From Planctomycetota bacterium (GTDB lineage Bacteria; Planctomycetota; Phycisphaerae; SM23-33; FEN-1343), in assembly GCA_013203365.1 (NCBI GenBank), contig JABMQG010000014.1, forward strand, positions 1 to 5,647: 5,647 nucleotides of DNA. The letters are read 5' to 3'. A program made the translations under genes and the position numbers. Below the pieces are notes generated by a model. That model did not search any database. It saw only the letters and a list, made by a program, of their open reading frames with translations, and was not told the origin of the DNA. This document shows, in pieces, positions 1 to 5,525 of this stretch. How positions within the stretch are numbered: the first letter of the stretch is position 1; each line of letters starts with the position of its first letter.

Positions 1-269
1 AATTTGGCTGGGCCAACGGATGGAATGCCGGCCAGGGGGGCCCGTTTCGGGCGCTCATCAACTCCGGGTCGGATTATTATATGCGGGCTCGCCGGTACGA
101 GGATGAGTGGCAGCGAAAGCATCTCGGCAAGGCCAACATGGTCTTCTGCGATGGGCATTCCGAATCGCTGACCGTCGAGGAAACGATCGGCACGGGTGAT
201 ATGTATACCGAGGCCCCATCAGGTAAGTCAAATGTGAAGGGCATGTGGACGCATTTGTCGGGAGACTGA
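1..269 (+). CDS. 3' end of an H-X9-DG pilin-like (DUF1559-type) protein, partial
   Basis: The gene enters from the left edge; the first complete codon in frame is at base 3 and the TGA stop is at 267-269, leaving 88 visible residues. The diagnostic element is a histidine (codon 120-122) followed by exactly nine residues and then Asp-Gly (codon 150-152), in the context KANMVFCDGHSE. This is the C-terminal H-X9-DG signature of the large planctomycete family that begins with a type IV pilin-like prepilin segment and carries a DUF1559 domain. Those proteins are thought to be exported through a type II secretion/pseudopilin route, but their function is mostly unknown. The Gly/Trp/Asn-rich stretch before the motif fits the same domain. 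The N-terminal prepilin helix is outside the window and cannot be checked. No T-rich intrinsic terminator follows the stop. Confidence 0.8.
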   Translation, partial: FGWANGWNAGQGGPFRALINSGSDYYMRARRYEDEWQRKHLGKANMVFCDGHSESLTVEETIGTGDMYTEAPSGKSNVKGMWTHLSGD

Positions 270-648
270 TTCAACAGCAAATGCAGGTTCGAGCGACCCC
301 GGCCCGACGAAAATGATGCGCAAGGAACCTGGGCCCCGCTGCCAAGCGGTGTAGTGCCGGCAACCCTCTTGAAGGCGGCGCAGTGACTGTCGCATGACGG
401 CCGGCAGGGGCAGCGTGGGACACAATAGGTTTCTTGCCGATTGGGGTAAGATTGGGATGTAGGACGTTGCCGTGAAGCGCTTCCATATCTTTTAGCTCGT
501 GATTGGGCACCCTCTGCAACGTTGCCTGTTGTCACTTCATATGCTTCTCAAGATTGCCGTTTTATCAACAGCGGGGGCTTTTCTTTTCAGACCGAGTCGC
601 ACACAAATGAGCTGACAAATGCACGGTGGAAGATAAACACATGGTCTG
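270..648. other. Gene-free stretch with inverted repeats, no recognised gene
   Basis: Open frames here on the minus strand have no recognisable domain and low-complexity, frame-shadow composition, so I call no gene. The left part holds three hairpin-capable segments in a row. CAGGTTC (284-290) pairs with GAACCTG (325-331). CCGCT (336-340) pairs with AGCGG (345-349) around a four-base loop. TGCCGGC (355-361) pairs with GCCGGCA (400-406) around an inner GCGCAG/CTG-T-CGC stem (378-393). Further right are three copies of GATTGGG (439-445, 450-456, 501-507), a ten-base palindrome GCAACGTTGC (516-525) and a GC run followed by a pyrimidine tract (574-588) that lacks a preceding stem. These could be 3' UTR structure of the upstream gene, an unrecognised small RNA, or chance. 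Confidence 0.6.
284..406. repeat. Cluster of three consecutive inverted repeats
   Basis: Two perfect seven-base inverted repeats (284-290 with 325-331; 355-361 with 400-406) flank a five-base-pair, four-base-loop hairpin (336-349). The second long-range repeat encloses a nested stem at 378-393 with a single bulged T. Together they would fold into a three-hairpin string starting 15 bases after the stop codon of the H-X9-DG gene. None is followed by a T-tract, so they are not canonical terminators. One or two seven-base matches are expected by chance in a gap of this size, so support is limited. Confidence 0.3.
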
Positions 649-677
649 TTGTATGGGCGGCAAAACGGCACTAGAAT
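649..677 (+). promoter_or_regulatory. Candidate sigma70-type promoter for tRNA-Leu and downstream genes
   Basis: TTGTAT at 649-654 (three of six matches to TTGACA) is followed after exactly 17 bases by TAGAAT at 672-677 (five of six matches to TATAAT). Transcription would begin near 684, about 20 bases before the tRNA 5' end, a normal short leader for a tRNA precursor. Since no other good promoter separates the tRNA from the flavodoxin and pyrD genes, it may serve all three. Confidence 0.5.
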
Positions 678-703
678 GATGTGTTATCATTGGTCTATAG
701 ACC

Positions 704-787
704 GGCCTGGTGGCGGAATTGGCAGACGCTGGGGATTTAAAATCCCCTGCCCTTATGGGTGTGCGGGTTCGAGTCCCGCCCGGGCCA
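704..787 (+). tRNA. tRNA-Leu (anticodon UAA)
   Basis: A complete class II tRNA cloverleaf can be drawn. The acceptor stem pairs GGCCTGG (704-710) with CCGGGCC (780-786), with one T-G wobble, and the discriminator base is A787. The D arm has stems GCG (713-715) and CGC (727-729). The anticodon stem is GGGGA (731-735) with TCCCC (743-747) around the loop TTTAAAA, giving anticodon TAA at 738-740, which reads UUA leucine codons. A long variable arm with stem CCC/GGG (750-752, 757-759) is typical of leucine tRNA. The T arm is GCGGG-TTCGAGT-CCCGC (763-779). The 3' CCA is not encoded: the last CCA in the gene belongs to the acceptor stem plus discriminator and is followed by GTGG, so CCA must be added by nucleotidyltransferase after 3' processing. 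Confidence 0.96.
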
Positions 788-827
788 GTGGATCATTCCT
801 ATTGGTGCGAAAGGAAAAGGCAGGCAA

Positions 828-1307
828 ATGGCCAAGATACTGATTGCTTACTACAGCCGAAGCGGAAACACGAAGAAGCTGGCCGAGGCCGTCCGCCAGG
901 GCGCCGCTGCCGTCGCCGGCGCCGAGGTCATCTGCAAGGCCGTCGGAGACGTTCAGGCGAAAGACCTGCTGGACTACGACGGAATCATGATCGGCTCGCC
1001 GGTCTATTACGGGTCAATGGCGTGGGAGGTGAAGAAGCTGTTTGACGAATCGGTGGCCTTTCACGGCAAGCTTTCCGGCAAGGTGGGCGGGGCGTTCAGC
1101 ACGTCGGCCAACCTGGCCGGCGGAAACGAGACGACTATACTGGACATCCTCAATGCCATGCTGATCCACGGCATGGTCATTCGCGGCTGCGCCACGGGCG
1201 ACCACTACGGGGCGGTCGGCATCAACGACCCTGACAAGCGGGCAACAGACCAGGGCGCTATGTTCGGGAAGCTTGTTGCCGAACTGGCGGTGAAACTGCA
1301 CGGCTAG
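828..1307 (+). CDS. Small flavodoxin-like FMN protein (WrbA/NAD(P)H:quinone oxidoreductase-like)
   Basis: This 159-residue cytoplasmic protein has the flavodoxin fold. It is expected to bind FMN and carry one or two electrons to quinones or partner enzymes. The first strand and phosphate-binding loop are AKILIAYYSRSGNTKKL (residues 2-18), with SRSGNT holding the FMN phosphate. The second FMN-contacting loop is GSPVYYGSM (56-64), and the third is STSANLAGGNETT (91-103), followed by a helix and HGMVIRG (114-120). The SPVYYG and GGNETT...HGMV pattern resembles WrbA-type quinone reductases, but the protein is about 40 residues shorter than typical WrbA and may be a simple electron carrier. The ATG at 828 is chosen because the conserved first strand starts there and purine-rich AAAGG (816-820) precedes it by seven bases. 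The upstream in-frame ATG at 759 lies inside the tRNA. It starts 40 bases after the tRNA and ends 57 bases before pyrD. Confidence 0.88.
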   Translation: MAKILIAYYSRSGNTKKLAEAVRQGAAAVAGAEVICKAVGDVQAKDLLDYDGIMIGSPVYYGSMAWEVKKLFDESVAFHGKLSGKVGGAFSTSANLAGGNETTILDILNAMLIHGMVIRGCATGDHYGAVGINDPDKRATDQGAMFGKLVAELAVKLHG

Positions 1308-1364
1308 CGGGCGTATCTTCGCGGCGTTGCATTTCTCATGCGCTGATGATACCGTACGTCGACT

Positions 1365-2303
1365 ATGGTCGATCTGGGCGTGGACATCGCCGGTGTTAGA
1401 CTGGCCAACCCGTTGATGACGGCAAGCGGCACCTGCGGCTACGCGAGGGAATACGAAGACTTTTTCGACCTTCGCCAACTTGGCGCGTTCGTCACCAAGA
1501 GCATAACAGCCAAGCCGCGGACGGGCAACCAGCCCCAGCGCGTTGTGGAAACCCCTGCTGGACTGCTCAACGCGATCGGGCTGGAGAACGTCGGCCTGGC
1601 GCGATTCCTGGACGAAAAGGTGCCCGAGTTGGAGACCCTCGGCGTGCCGGTCTTCGTAAACGTCGCCGGTGCGGAGTTGAGCGAGTATCTCACCGTAGTC
1701 GAAGCCCTATCCGACGTGCCGGTCGTGCGCGGTGTCGAGCTGAACATCTCCTGCCCGAACGTCAAGGCCGGCGGCATGTCCTTCGGCGTCGAGCCTAACC
1801 AGGCGGCGGCGGTAACCTCGGCGGTCAAGGTCAAGTGCGGCAAGAACATCCTGATCGTCAAGCTCACCCCGAACGTTACTGACATCGCCGAGATCGCCCG
1901 GGCCGTCGTCGATGCCGGCGCCGACGCACTCAGCATGGTGAACACCTTGACGGCGATGGTCGTAGACGTAGCGACCCGCCGGCCAATCTTGGCCAACGAC
2001 ACCGGGGGGCTTTCGGGCCCGGCAATTCATCCCGTTGCCGTGTACATGGTTCACCGGGTCTACACCCGCGTCGCCAGGGCCGCCGGTGTGCCGATAATCG
2101 GCATGGGCGGCATACAGGACTGGCGCGGCGCGGTGGAATTTCTTCTGGCCGGCGCGACGGGACTGGCGGTCGGCACCGCCATGTTTGCGGACCCTACCTG
2201 CCTGTCGAGCATCCGCGAGGGGATAGCCGACTACTTGCAAAAATACGGCCACGACCGCGTCGGCGAGATCGTCGGGGCACTCCAACTGAATCGATCTGAA
2301 TGA
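1365..2303 (+). CDS. pyrD: Dihydroorotate dehydrogenase, class 1B catalytic subunit
   Basis: This FMN enzyme oxidises dihydroorotate to orotate, the fourth step of de novo pyrimidine synthesis, in the cytoplasm. The 312-residue length is normal for a class 1 enzyme and the protein is a full TIM barrel. Visible motifs are ASGTCGY (20-26), TKSIT with active-site Lys45 (44-48), the substrate loop NAIGLEN (69-75), NISCPN with catalytic Cys130 (127-132), VKLTPN with Lys166 (165-170), NT (193-194), NDTGGLSGPAI (211-221), the FMN phosphate loop GMGGI (246-250) and AVGTAMFADP (268-277). The Cys base plus the NISCPNVKAGG context points to class 1, and overall similarity to the Bacillus type points to 1B, which normally pairs with the FAD/2Fe-2S subunit PyrK to use NAD. 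No pyrK is visible here. The ATG at 1365 is the first in-frame ATG after a stop at 1347-1349; no clear Shine-Dalgarno precedes it, so translation may be coupled to the flavodoxin gene. Confidence 0.95.
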   Translation: MVDLGVDIAGVRLANPLMTASGTCGYAREYEDFFDLRQLGAFVTKSITAKPRTGNQPQRVVETPAGLLNAIGLENVGLARFLDEKVPELETLGVPVFVNVAGAELSEYLTVVEALSDVPVVRGVELNISCPNVKAGGMSFGVEPNQAAAVTSAVKVKCGKNILIVKLTPNVTDIAEIARAVVDAGADALSMVNTLTAMVVDVATRRPILANDTGGLSGPAIHPVAVYMVHRVYTRVARAAGVPIIGMGGIQDWRGAVEFLLAGATGLAVGTAMFADPTCLSSIREGIADYLQKYGHDRVGEIVGALQLNRSE

Positions 2304-2321
2304 ATCCCCGATTGCCCAGAC

Positions 2322-2338
2322 GGCTTTTTTATAAAGCC
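2322..2338 (+). terminator. Weak hairpin after pyrD, possible imperfect terminator
   Basis: GGCTTT (2322-2327) pairs with AAAGCC (2333-2338) around the loop TTTAT, 19 bases after the pyrD stop. The stem has only three GC pairs and the T-run sits inside the hairpin instead of following it, so it does not meet the usual intrinsic-terminator pattern. It lies between pyrD and an independent promoter, which is where a terminator would be expected. Confidence 0.22.
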
Positions 2339-2361
2339 CCTGACCAAATGCGGCTCAAGGC

Positions 2362-2390
2362 TTTTCTTACCAACGTGCCGGACCTATAAT
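2362..2390 (+). promoter_or_regulatory. Sigma70-type promoter for the STN-domain gene
   Basis: A perfect TATAAT is at 2385-2390. The -35 position, with a 17-base spacer, is the T-rich TTTTCT (2362-2367), three of six matches to the consensus. Transcription would start near 2397, giving a leader of about 93 bases to the ATG at 2490. An ATG at 2403 would leave almost no leader, which is one reason the later start is preferred. Confidence 0.6.
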
Positions 2391-2477
2391 GGTCTATGGC
2401 TGATGAGCTGGGAGGCTGGGGCGCAACCGGCATCATATTCGAGATACCTCCGGCACAGCGACTGGCTGGTCTTTCAC

Positions 2478-2483
2478 GGGAGG
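2478..2483 (+). promoter_or_regulatory. Shine-Dalgarno site that fixes the STN-gene start
   Basis: GGGAGG lies six bases before the ATG at 2490, close to the ideal AGGAGG and spacing. The codons immediately after it encode a signal peptide, so this site decides between the ATG at 2490 and the longer reading frame from 2403. A CCTCC at 2447-2451 could pair with its GGAGG core (2479-2483). Confidence 0.7.
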
Positions 2484-2489
2484 CAGGTG

Positions 2490-3614
2490 ATGCGTTACCT
2501 GGCTGTATTCACGATGGTTGGGGTGCTGGCCGGCCCGGCCGTGGGGCTGGGCGCCGGTTCGGCCGCCAACTCGGCCGACGAGGCCCCCCAGACGAAGATC
2601 CCCAAGATTGCGTTTGACGGCGTTCCGTTGGCCAGGGCGGTGCAGTACTACAGCCAACAGGCCGGGGCGAAGATCGAGATGGACTGGCCCGCGTTGGCTG
2701 AGGCCGGCGTCACCGATAAATCCTCTGTCAAGGTGAAGGGTAAGGACCTGACGTTGGCGGCGGCGCTGGATTTGACGCTGGCACACGTTGCCGGCGCCAA
2801 GGCCCCGCTGAGCTGGTACATCGACGGCCGAACGTTTCGCATCACCACCCAATCGGCCATCCTGGCTGAGCGAAGTCTGCCATCGCCGGGCGCCACCGGC
2901 CGCCGTCGGTCGGCCTCGCCCGTCGAATCCAGGCCGTCACCCAGGCCTGGGATAACACTGGCGTTTGACGAGACGCCTTTGATCGACGCTATCGACTTTC
3001 TGCGCGACGTCTCCGAGCTGAACTTCAACGTGCACTGGCGGGCATTGCAGGCAGTTGGTGTGAATCAGGATTCACGCGTTACGGTCCAGGTGAAGAACGT
3101 TGGCCTGGCTACGGCGTTGGATCTGGTCCTGGAGCCGTTCAACGCAAACAGGGACCCCTTGGAGCAGTTGTATTGGTTGTATGAGGGCGGCGTTGTAAAG
3201 GTCTCCACCGGCGAGGTGCTGAATCGCCGGATGGTCGTCCACGTCTTCAACGTTTCGGACCTGCTGGCCGTCAAGCACAAGCTTCGCGGGCCCACCCTTG
3301 GCTTAAGTGACCAGCAAGGTGGTGCCGGCGGCCGGCAAGACTCCGGCCAAGGCGGAACCTCGTCCGGATCAGGTGTATCCGGCTATTCGTCGGGCTATAG
3401 CAGCAACAACTCAGGCAACGCCGGCCGGGACGATGATGAGGAGCAGTTGAAGTTGCAGGAGCAGGCACTTATCGACGTCTTCAAAGGAGCGCTGCCAGCA
3501 GAGTTCTGGGAACCGATGGGCAAGGGGTCCATCCGAATCCTGAACGACAAGATGATCATCATGCAGAGCCAGCTCGGCTTCAAGCTCATGGGGCGTGTGC
3601 TGGCGCGCAGTTAA
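2490..3614 (+). CDS. Secreted protein with two tandem STN/secretin-N-like modules
   Basis: The 374-residue product begins with MRYLAVFTMVGVLAGPAVG, a signal peptide with cleavage probable around residues 22-30, so it should be exported. Two homologous modules follow, at about 37-121 and 154-240. Each opens with aFD-x-x-PL-x-x-A (IAFDGVPLARA; LAFDETPLIDA), continues through W-x-AL-x-x-x-GV (66-74; 183-191), S-x-V-x-V (79-83; 195-199), LA-x-ALDL-x-L (89-97; 206-214) and a closing strand pair. This matches the STN/DUF4974-type short domain found at the N termini of secretins and TonB receptors. An Arg/Pro/Ser linker (about 122-153) separates them. VVHVFNVSDLL (249-259), a Gly/Ser/Asn-rich linker (about 275-313) and a C-terminal segment with EFWEPMGKGSIRILNDKMII (338-357) complete a layout seen in many planctomycete envelope proteins. 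No secretin beta-barrel is present, so it is unlikely to be a secretin itself. Its exact function is unknown. Confidence 0.8.
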   Translation: MRYLAVFTMVGVLAGPAVGLGAGSAANSADEAPQTKIPKIAFDGVPLARAVQYYSQQAGAKIEMDWPALAEAGVTDKSSVKVKGKDLTLAAALDLTLAHVAGAKAPLSWYIDGRTFRITTQSAILAERSLPSPGATGRRRSASPVESRPSPRPGITLAFDETPLIDAIDFLRDVSELNFNVHWRALQAVGVNQDSRVTVQVKNVGLATALDLVLEPFNANRDPLEQLYWLYEGGVVKVSTGEVLNRRMVVHVFNVSDLLAVKHKLRGPTLGLSDQQGGAGGRQDSGQGGTSSGSGVSGYSSGYSSNNSGNAGRDDDEEQLKLQEQALIDVFKGALPAEFWEPMGKGSIRILNDKMIIMQSQLGFKLMGRVLARS

Positions 3615-3686
3615 TATCGTTAAGGGACCCCTTCAGTAACCCAAACCGCCAAGGCGCTCGTCACCCTGATACACCACCCCCGATCG
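3615..3686. other. Convergent intergenic gap without an evident terminator
   Basis: The STN gene and the aor gene end facing each other across 72 bases. The only pairing of note is AAGG (3622-3625) with CCTT (3630-3633), weakly extended by outer GTTA/TAAC. There is no T-tract on either strand after a stem, so termination here is probably Rho-dependent or by mutual interference. Confidence 0.5.
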
Positions 3687-5525
3687 TTAGCTTTGGGAAG
3701 TCGTAAACGCCTTTGCCAATTCCGCGGGCGGCACACCGTTGCTGTCCCAGCCTCGCTTCTTGTAGTACAAATTGAGCAGTTCTTCAAACTGGTTCGAGTC
3801 GATTACGTTCCCGGCCGTGGCACCCGTCTGAACGGGGCAGGAGTGCACCTTGTATGGCATGGTGTCATCCTTGCGATCCATTCCCAATCGGGCGTTTATC
3901 AGCCTGGTGAGGTTGAATATGTCATTCGAGCGTTCAAGCAGATCCGCCAGCGATGCGTCTTTCCCCGTAACGCATCGATAGAAGCGTGGATAGTGCTCCT
4001 CGTTCAGCCCCAGTTCTATCCACGGCAGCCGACATACACCGAGCATGTCAAACAATGGCCTAAGCGTCTGGTGGTAGATCACCAGGTCCACCTTCTGCTC
4101 GGCCGACCAGTTCTTCCCCTGCTCGATCTCCTTGGCTATTGTCCATGCTCGGGTATGATGCGCTCCGATGTCTGAAGTCGCGTACGCCAGGGCCATGGAC
4201 ACACCGGCCCGGGAGTCATAGGCAGACTGCTCCAGCCCCTTGACCTGGAGAATGAGCTTGTCCATTTCCGGCCAGGTTTCGATCACGCGGCGGGACCCGT
4301 CTGCGAGGATATCGCCTATTCCTTCCCTCAAGGCTATCTGGCGAATGAGTTCGAGAATGCCGTCCTCATCGCCCCATGTGATGCCCTTTCCGCCGAGATC
4401 TTGCAGGGAGATTATGCCCTTTTCGTATCCTTCGATCACAGCGCCGATGAGGTTGCCAGTGGAGATAGTGTCGATGCCCAGTTCGTCACAGAGCTTATTT
4501 GCGTGGAGAATGCCGGCGAAGTCGTCCACGCCCACATTCGGGCCGAGCATTGCGCATGATTCGTATTCCGGTCCCTCGGTAACCGTGCCCGCGTGCTTGC
4601 CCTGCTTGACCAGGCAGATGTTCCCGCAACACATCGAACATGCAAAACAAGCGCTGTCGCCTATCTTGTAGCCGTCGACCATCGTATAGCCGTCGATCTG
4701 GCCTATTCTCGGAAACGTGCCGTCCTTGAAGTTGTAGGTTGGGAGGATTCCTTTTTCATTGGCGTACTCCATAACGTTCATCAGGCCCTGGGTCTGCCAA
4801 AGCTTGAAGAACTTGTGGTTTTTCATGTAGGCGTAAGCCTTATCCGACTCGGCCATGAGGGCCTTCACGTCGTGGACGGGCAGGTCCCTGCTGCCACGGA
4901 CGGCGATGGCCTTGAGGTTTTTGGACCCCATGACCGCGCCGACGCCCGTGCGTCCCGCGTTGCGGGACCAGTCGGCATTGACGCAGGCGAACCTTACCAG
5001 GTTCTCCCCGCCGACGCCGATCGTAGCCACTTTCACCCGATGCGTCCCGAGGTGCTGCTTGATCAGCCCTTCCGCTTCCAGGCACGTCTTACCTGCCAAT
5101 TCGGGCATAGGGATGATCTTGGTTTCGCCGTTGTCGATGAAAAGTACAGACAACTGCGGCGCCCTGCCCTTGATGGAGAGCACGTCGATTCCGGTTTGCC
5201 GCAATTCGACGCCGAAAGCCCCGCCCATCGACGAATCGCCGTATATCCCCGTTGCCGGCGAAAGGGTGACAAACGAGTTCTTACCCGAAGACGGCAGGTA
5301 CGTGCCTGTCAGCGGCCCCGGGGCTATTACCAGGAGGTTTTCCGGGGAAAGGGGGTCAAGCTTGAAATCGTGCTCGACCAGATGGTCCCACAGCAGCTTC
5401 GCCCCGAACCCACGGCCGCCGATGTACCTGTCGAGGAATGCCTCGTCCAGATCCCGCCGTTCGAATCGGCCTTGCGTCAGATCGACGACCAGGTACTTCC
5501 TGAAGTAGCCCGATTGGATGGTCAC
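3687..5525 (-). CDS. aor: Tungsten-containing aldehyde ferredoxin oxidoreductase family enzyme
   Basis: The 612-residue protein matches the full length of AOR family enzymes, which use a tungsten bis-pyranopterin and a 4Fe-4S cluster to oxidise aldehydes to acids (or the reverse) with ferredoxin. It starts with the family opening GYFRKYLVVDLT (6-17) and has the N-terminal domain motifs GGRGFGAKLLW (36-46), GDSSMGGAFGVELR (96-109) and GRTGVGAVMGSKNLKAI (191-207). The cluster ligands are Cys293, Cys296 and Cys300 (C-x2-C-x3-C) plus Cys498 in LGVCRLP. Other family landmarks are GPEYES (318-323), AYDSRA (435-440), GAHH (454-457) and the C-terminal YYKKRGWDSNG (587-597). The substrate cannot be read from sequence; BamB-like or other AOR subfamilies are possible. 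The start is GTG at 5525-5523, with AGAGGA (5540-5535) upstream, and it overlaps the stop of the preceding gene. No signal peptide is seen, so it is cytoplasmic. The gene symbol is a family label. Confidence 0.92.
   Translation of the reverse strand: MTIQSGYFRKYLVVDLTQGRFERRDLDEAFLDRYIGGRGFGAKLLWDHLVEHDFKLDPLSPENLLVIAPGPLTGTYLPSSGKNSFVTLSPATGIYGDSSMGGAFGVELRQTGIDVLSIKGRAPQLSVLFIDNGETKIIPMPELAGKTCLEAEGLIKQHLGTHRVKVATIGVGGENLVRFACVNADWSRNAGRTGVGAVMGSKNLKAIAVRGSRDLPVHDVKALMAESDKAYAYMKNHKFFKLWQTQGLMNVMEYANEKGILPTYNFKDGTFPRIGQIDGYTMVDGYKIGDSACFACSMCCGNICLVKQGKHAGTVTEGPEYESCAMLGPNVGVDDFAGILHANKLCDELGIDTISTGNLIGAVIEGYEKGIISLQDLGGKGITWGDEDGILELIRQIALREGIGDILADGSRRVIETWPEMDKLILQVKGLEQSAYDSRAGVSMALAYATSDIGAHHTRAWTIAKEIEQGKNWSAEQKVDLVIYHQTLRPLFDMLGVCRLPWIELGLNEEHYPRFYRCVTGKDASLADLLERSNDIFNLTRLINARLGMDRKDDTMPYKVHSCPVQTGATAGNVIDSNQFEELLNLYYKKRGWDSNGVPPAELAKAFTTSQS

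Noticed and set aside
286..331. Possible tRNA remnant, because GGTTCGAG at 286-293 matches the T-loop of the tRNA-Leu
   Set aside because: The match is only eight bases, the T stem cannot form correctly and there is no acceptor or anticodon stem.
77..535. Minus-strand open frame of 152 codons
   Set aside because: It overlaps the H-X9-DG coding tail and extends into the gap; composition is rich in Arg, Ser, Pro and Cys with no domain, and no plausible ribosome site was noticed.
570..590. GGGGGC followed by TTTTCTTTT as an intrinsic terminator
   Set aside because: No complementary C-rich arm lies just upstream to form the stem.
704..787. tRNA-Leu as an integration (att) site of a mobile element
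   Set aside because: No second copy of the tRNA 3' end, integrase or other mobile-element gene is visible in the window.
710..1045. Plus-strand frame beginning inside the tRNA
   Set aside because: It starts in the tRNA-Leu sequence and then runs out of frame through the flavodoxin gene, giving an Arg/Gly-rich nonsense protein.
1439..2002. Minus-strand open frames inside pyrD (also 1707-2285)
   Set aside because: Antisense shadows of a gene with full catalytic motifs.
2403..2489. Longer N terminus of the STN protein from ATG 2403
   Set aside because: It would be almost leaderless relative to the promoter at 2362-2390 and would bury the signal peptide; the ATG at 2490 has a strong Shine-Dalgarno.
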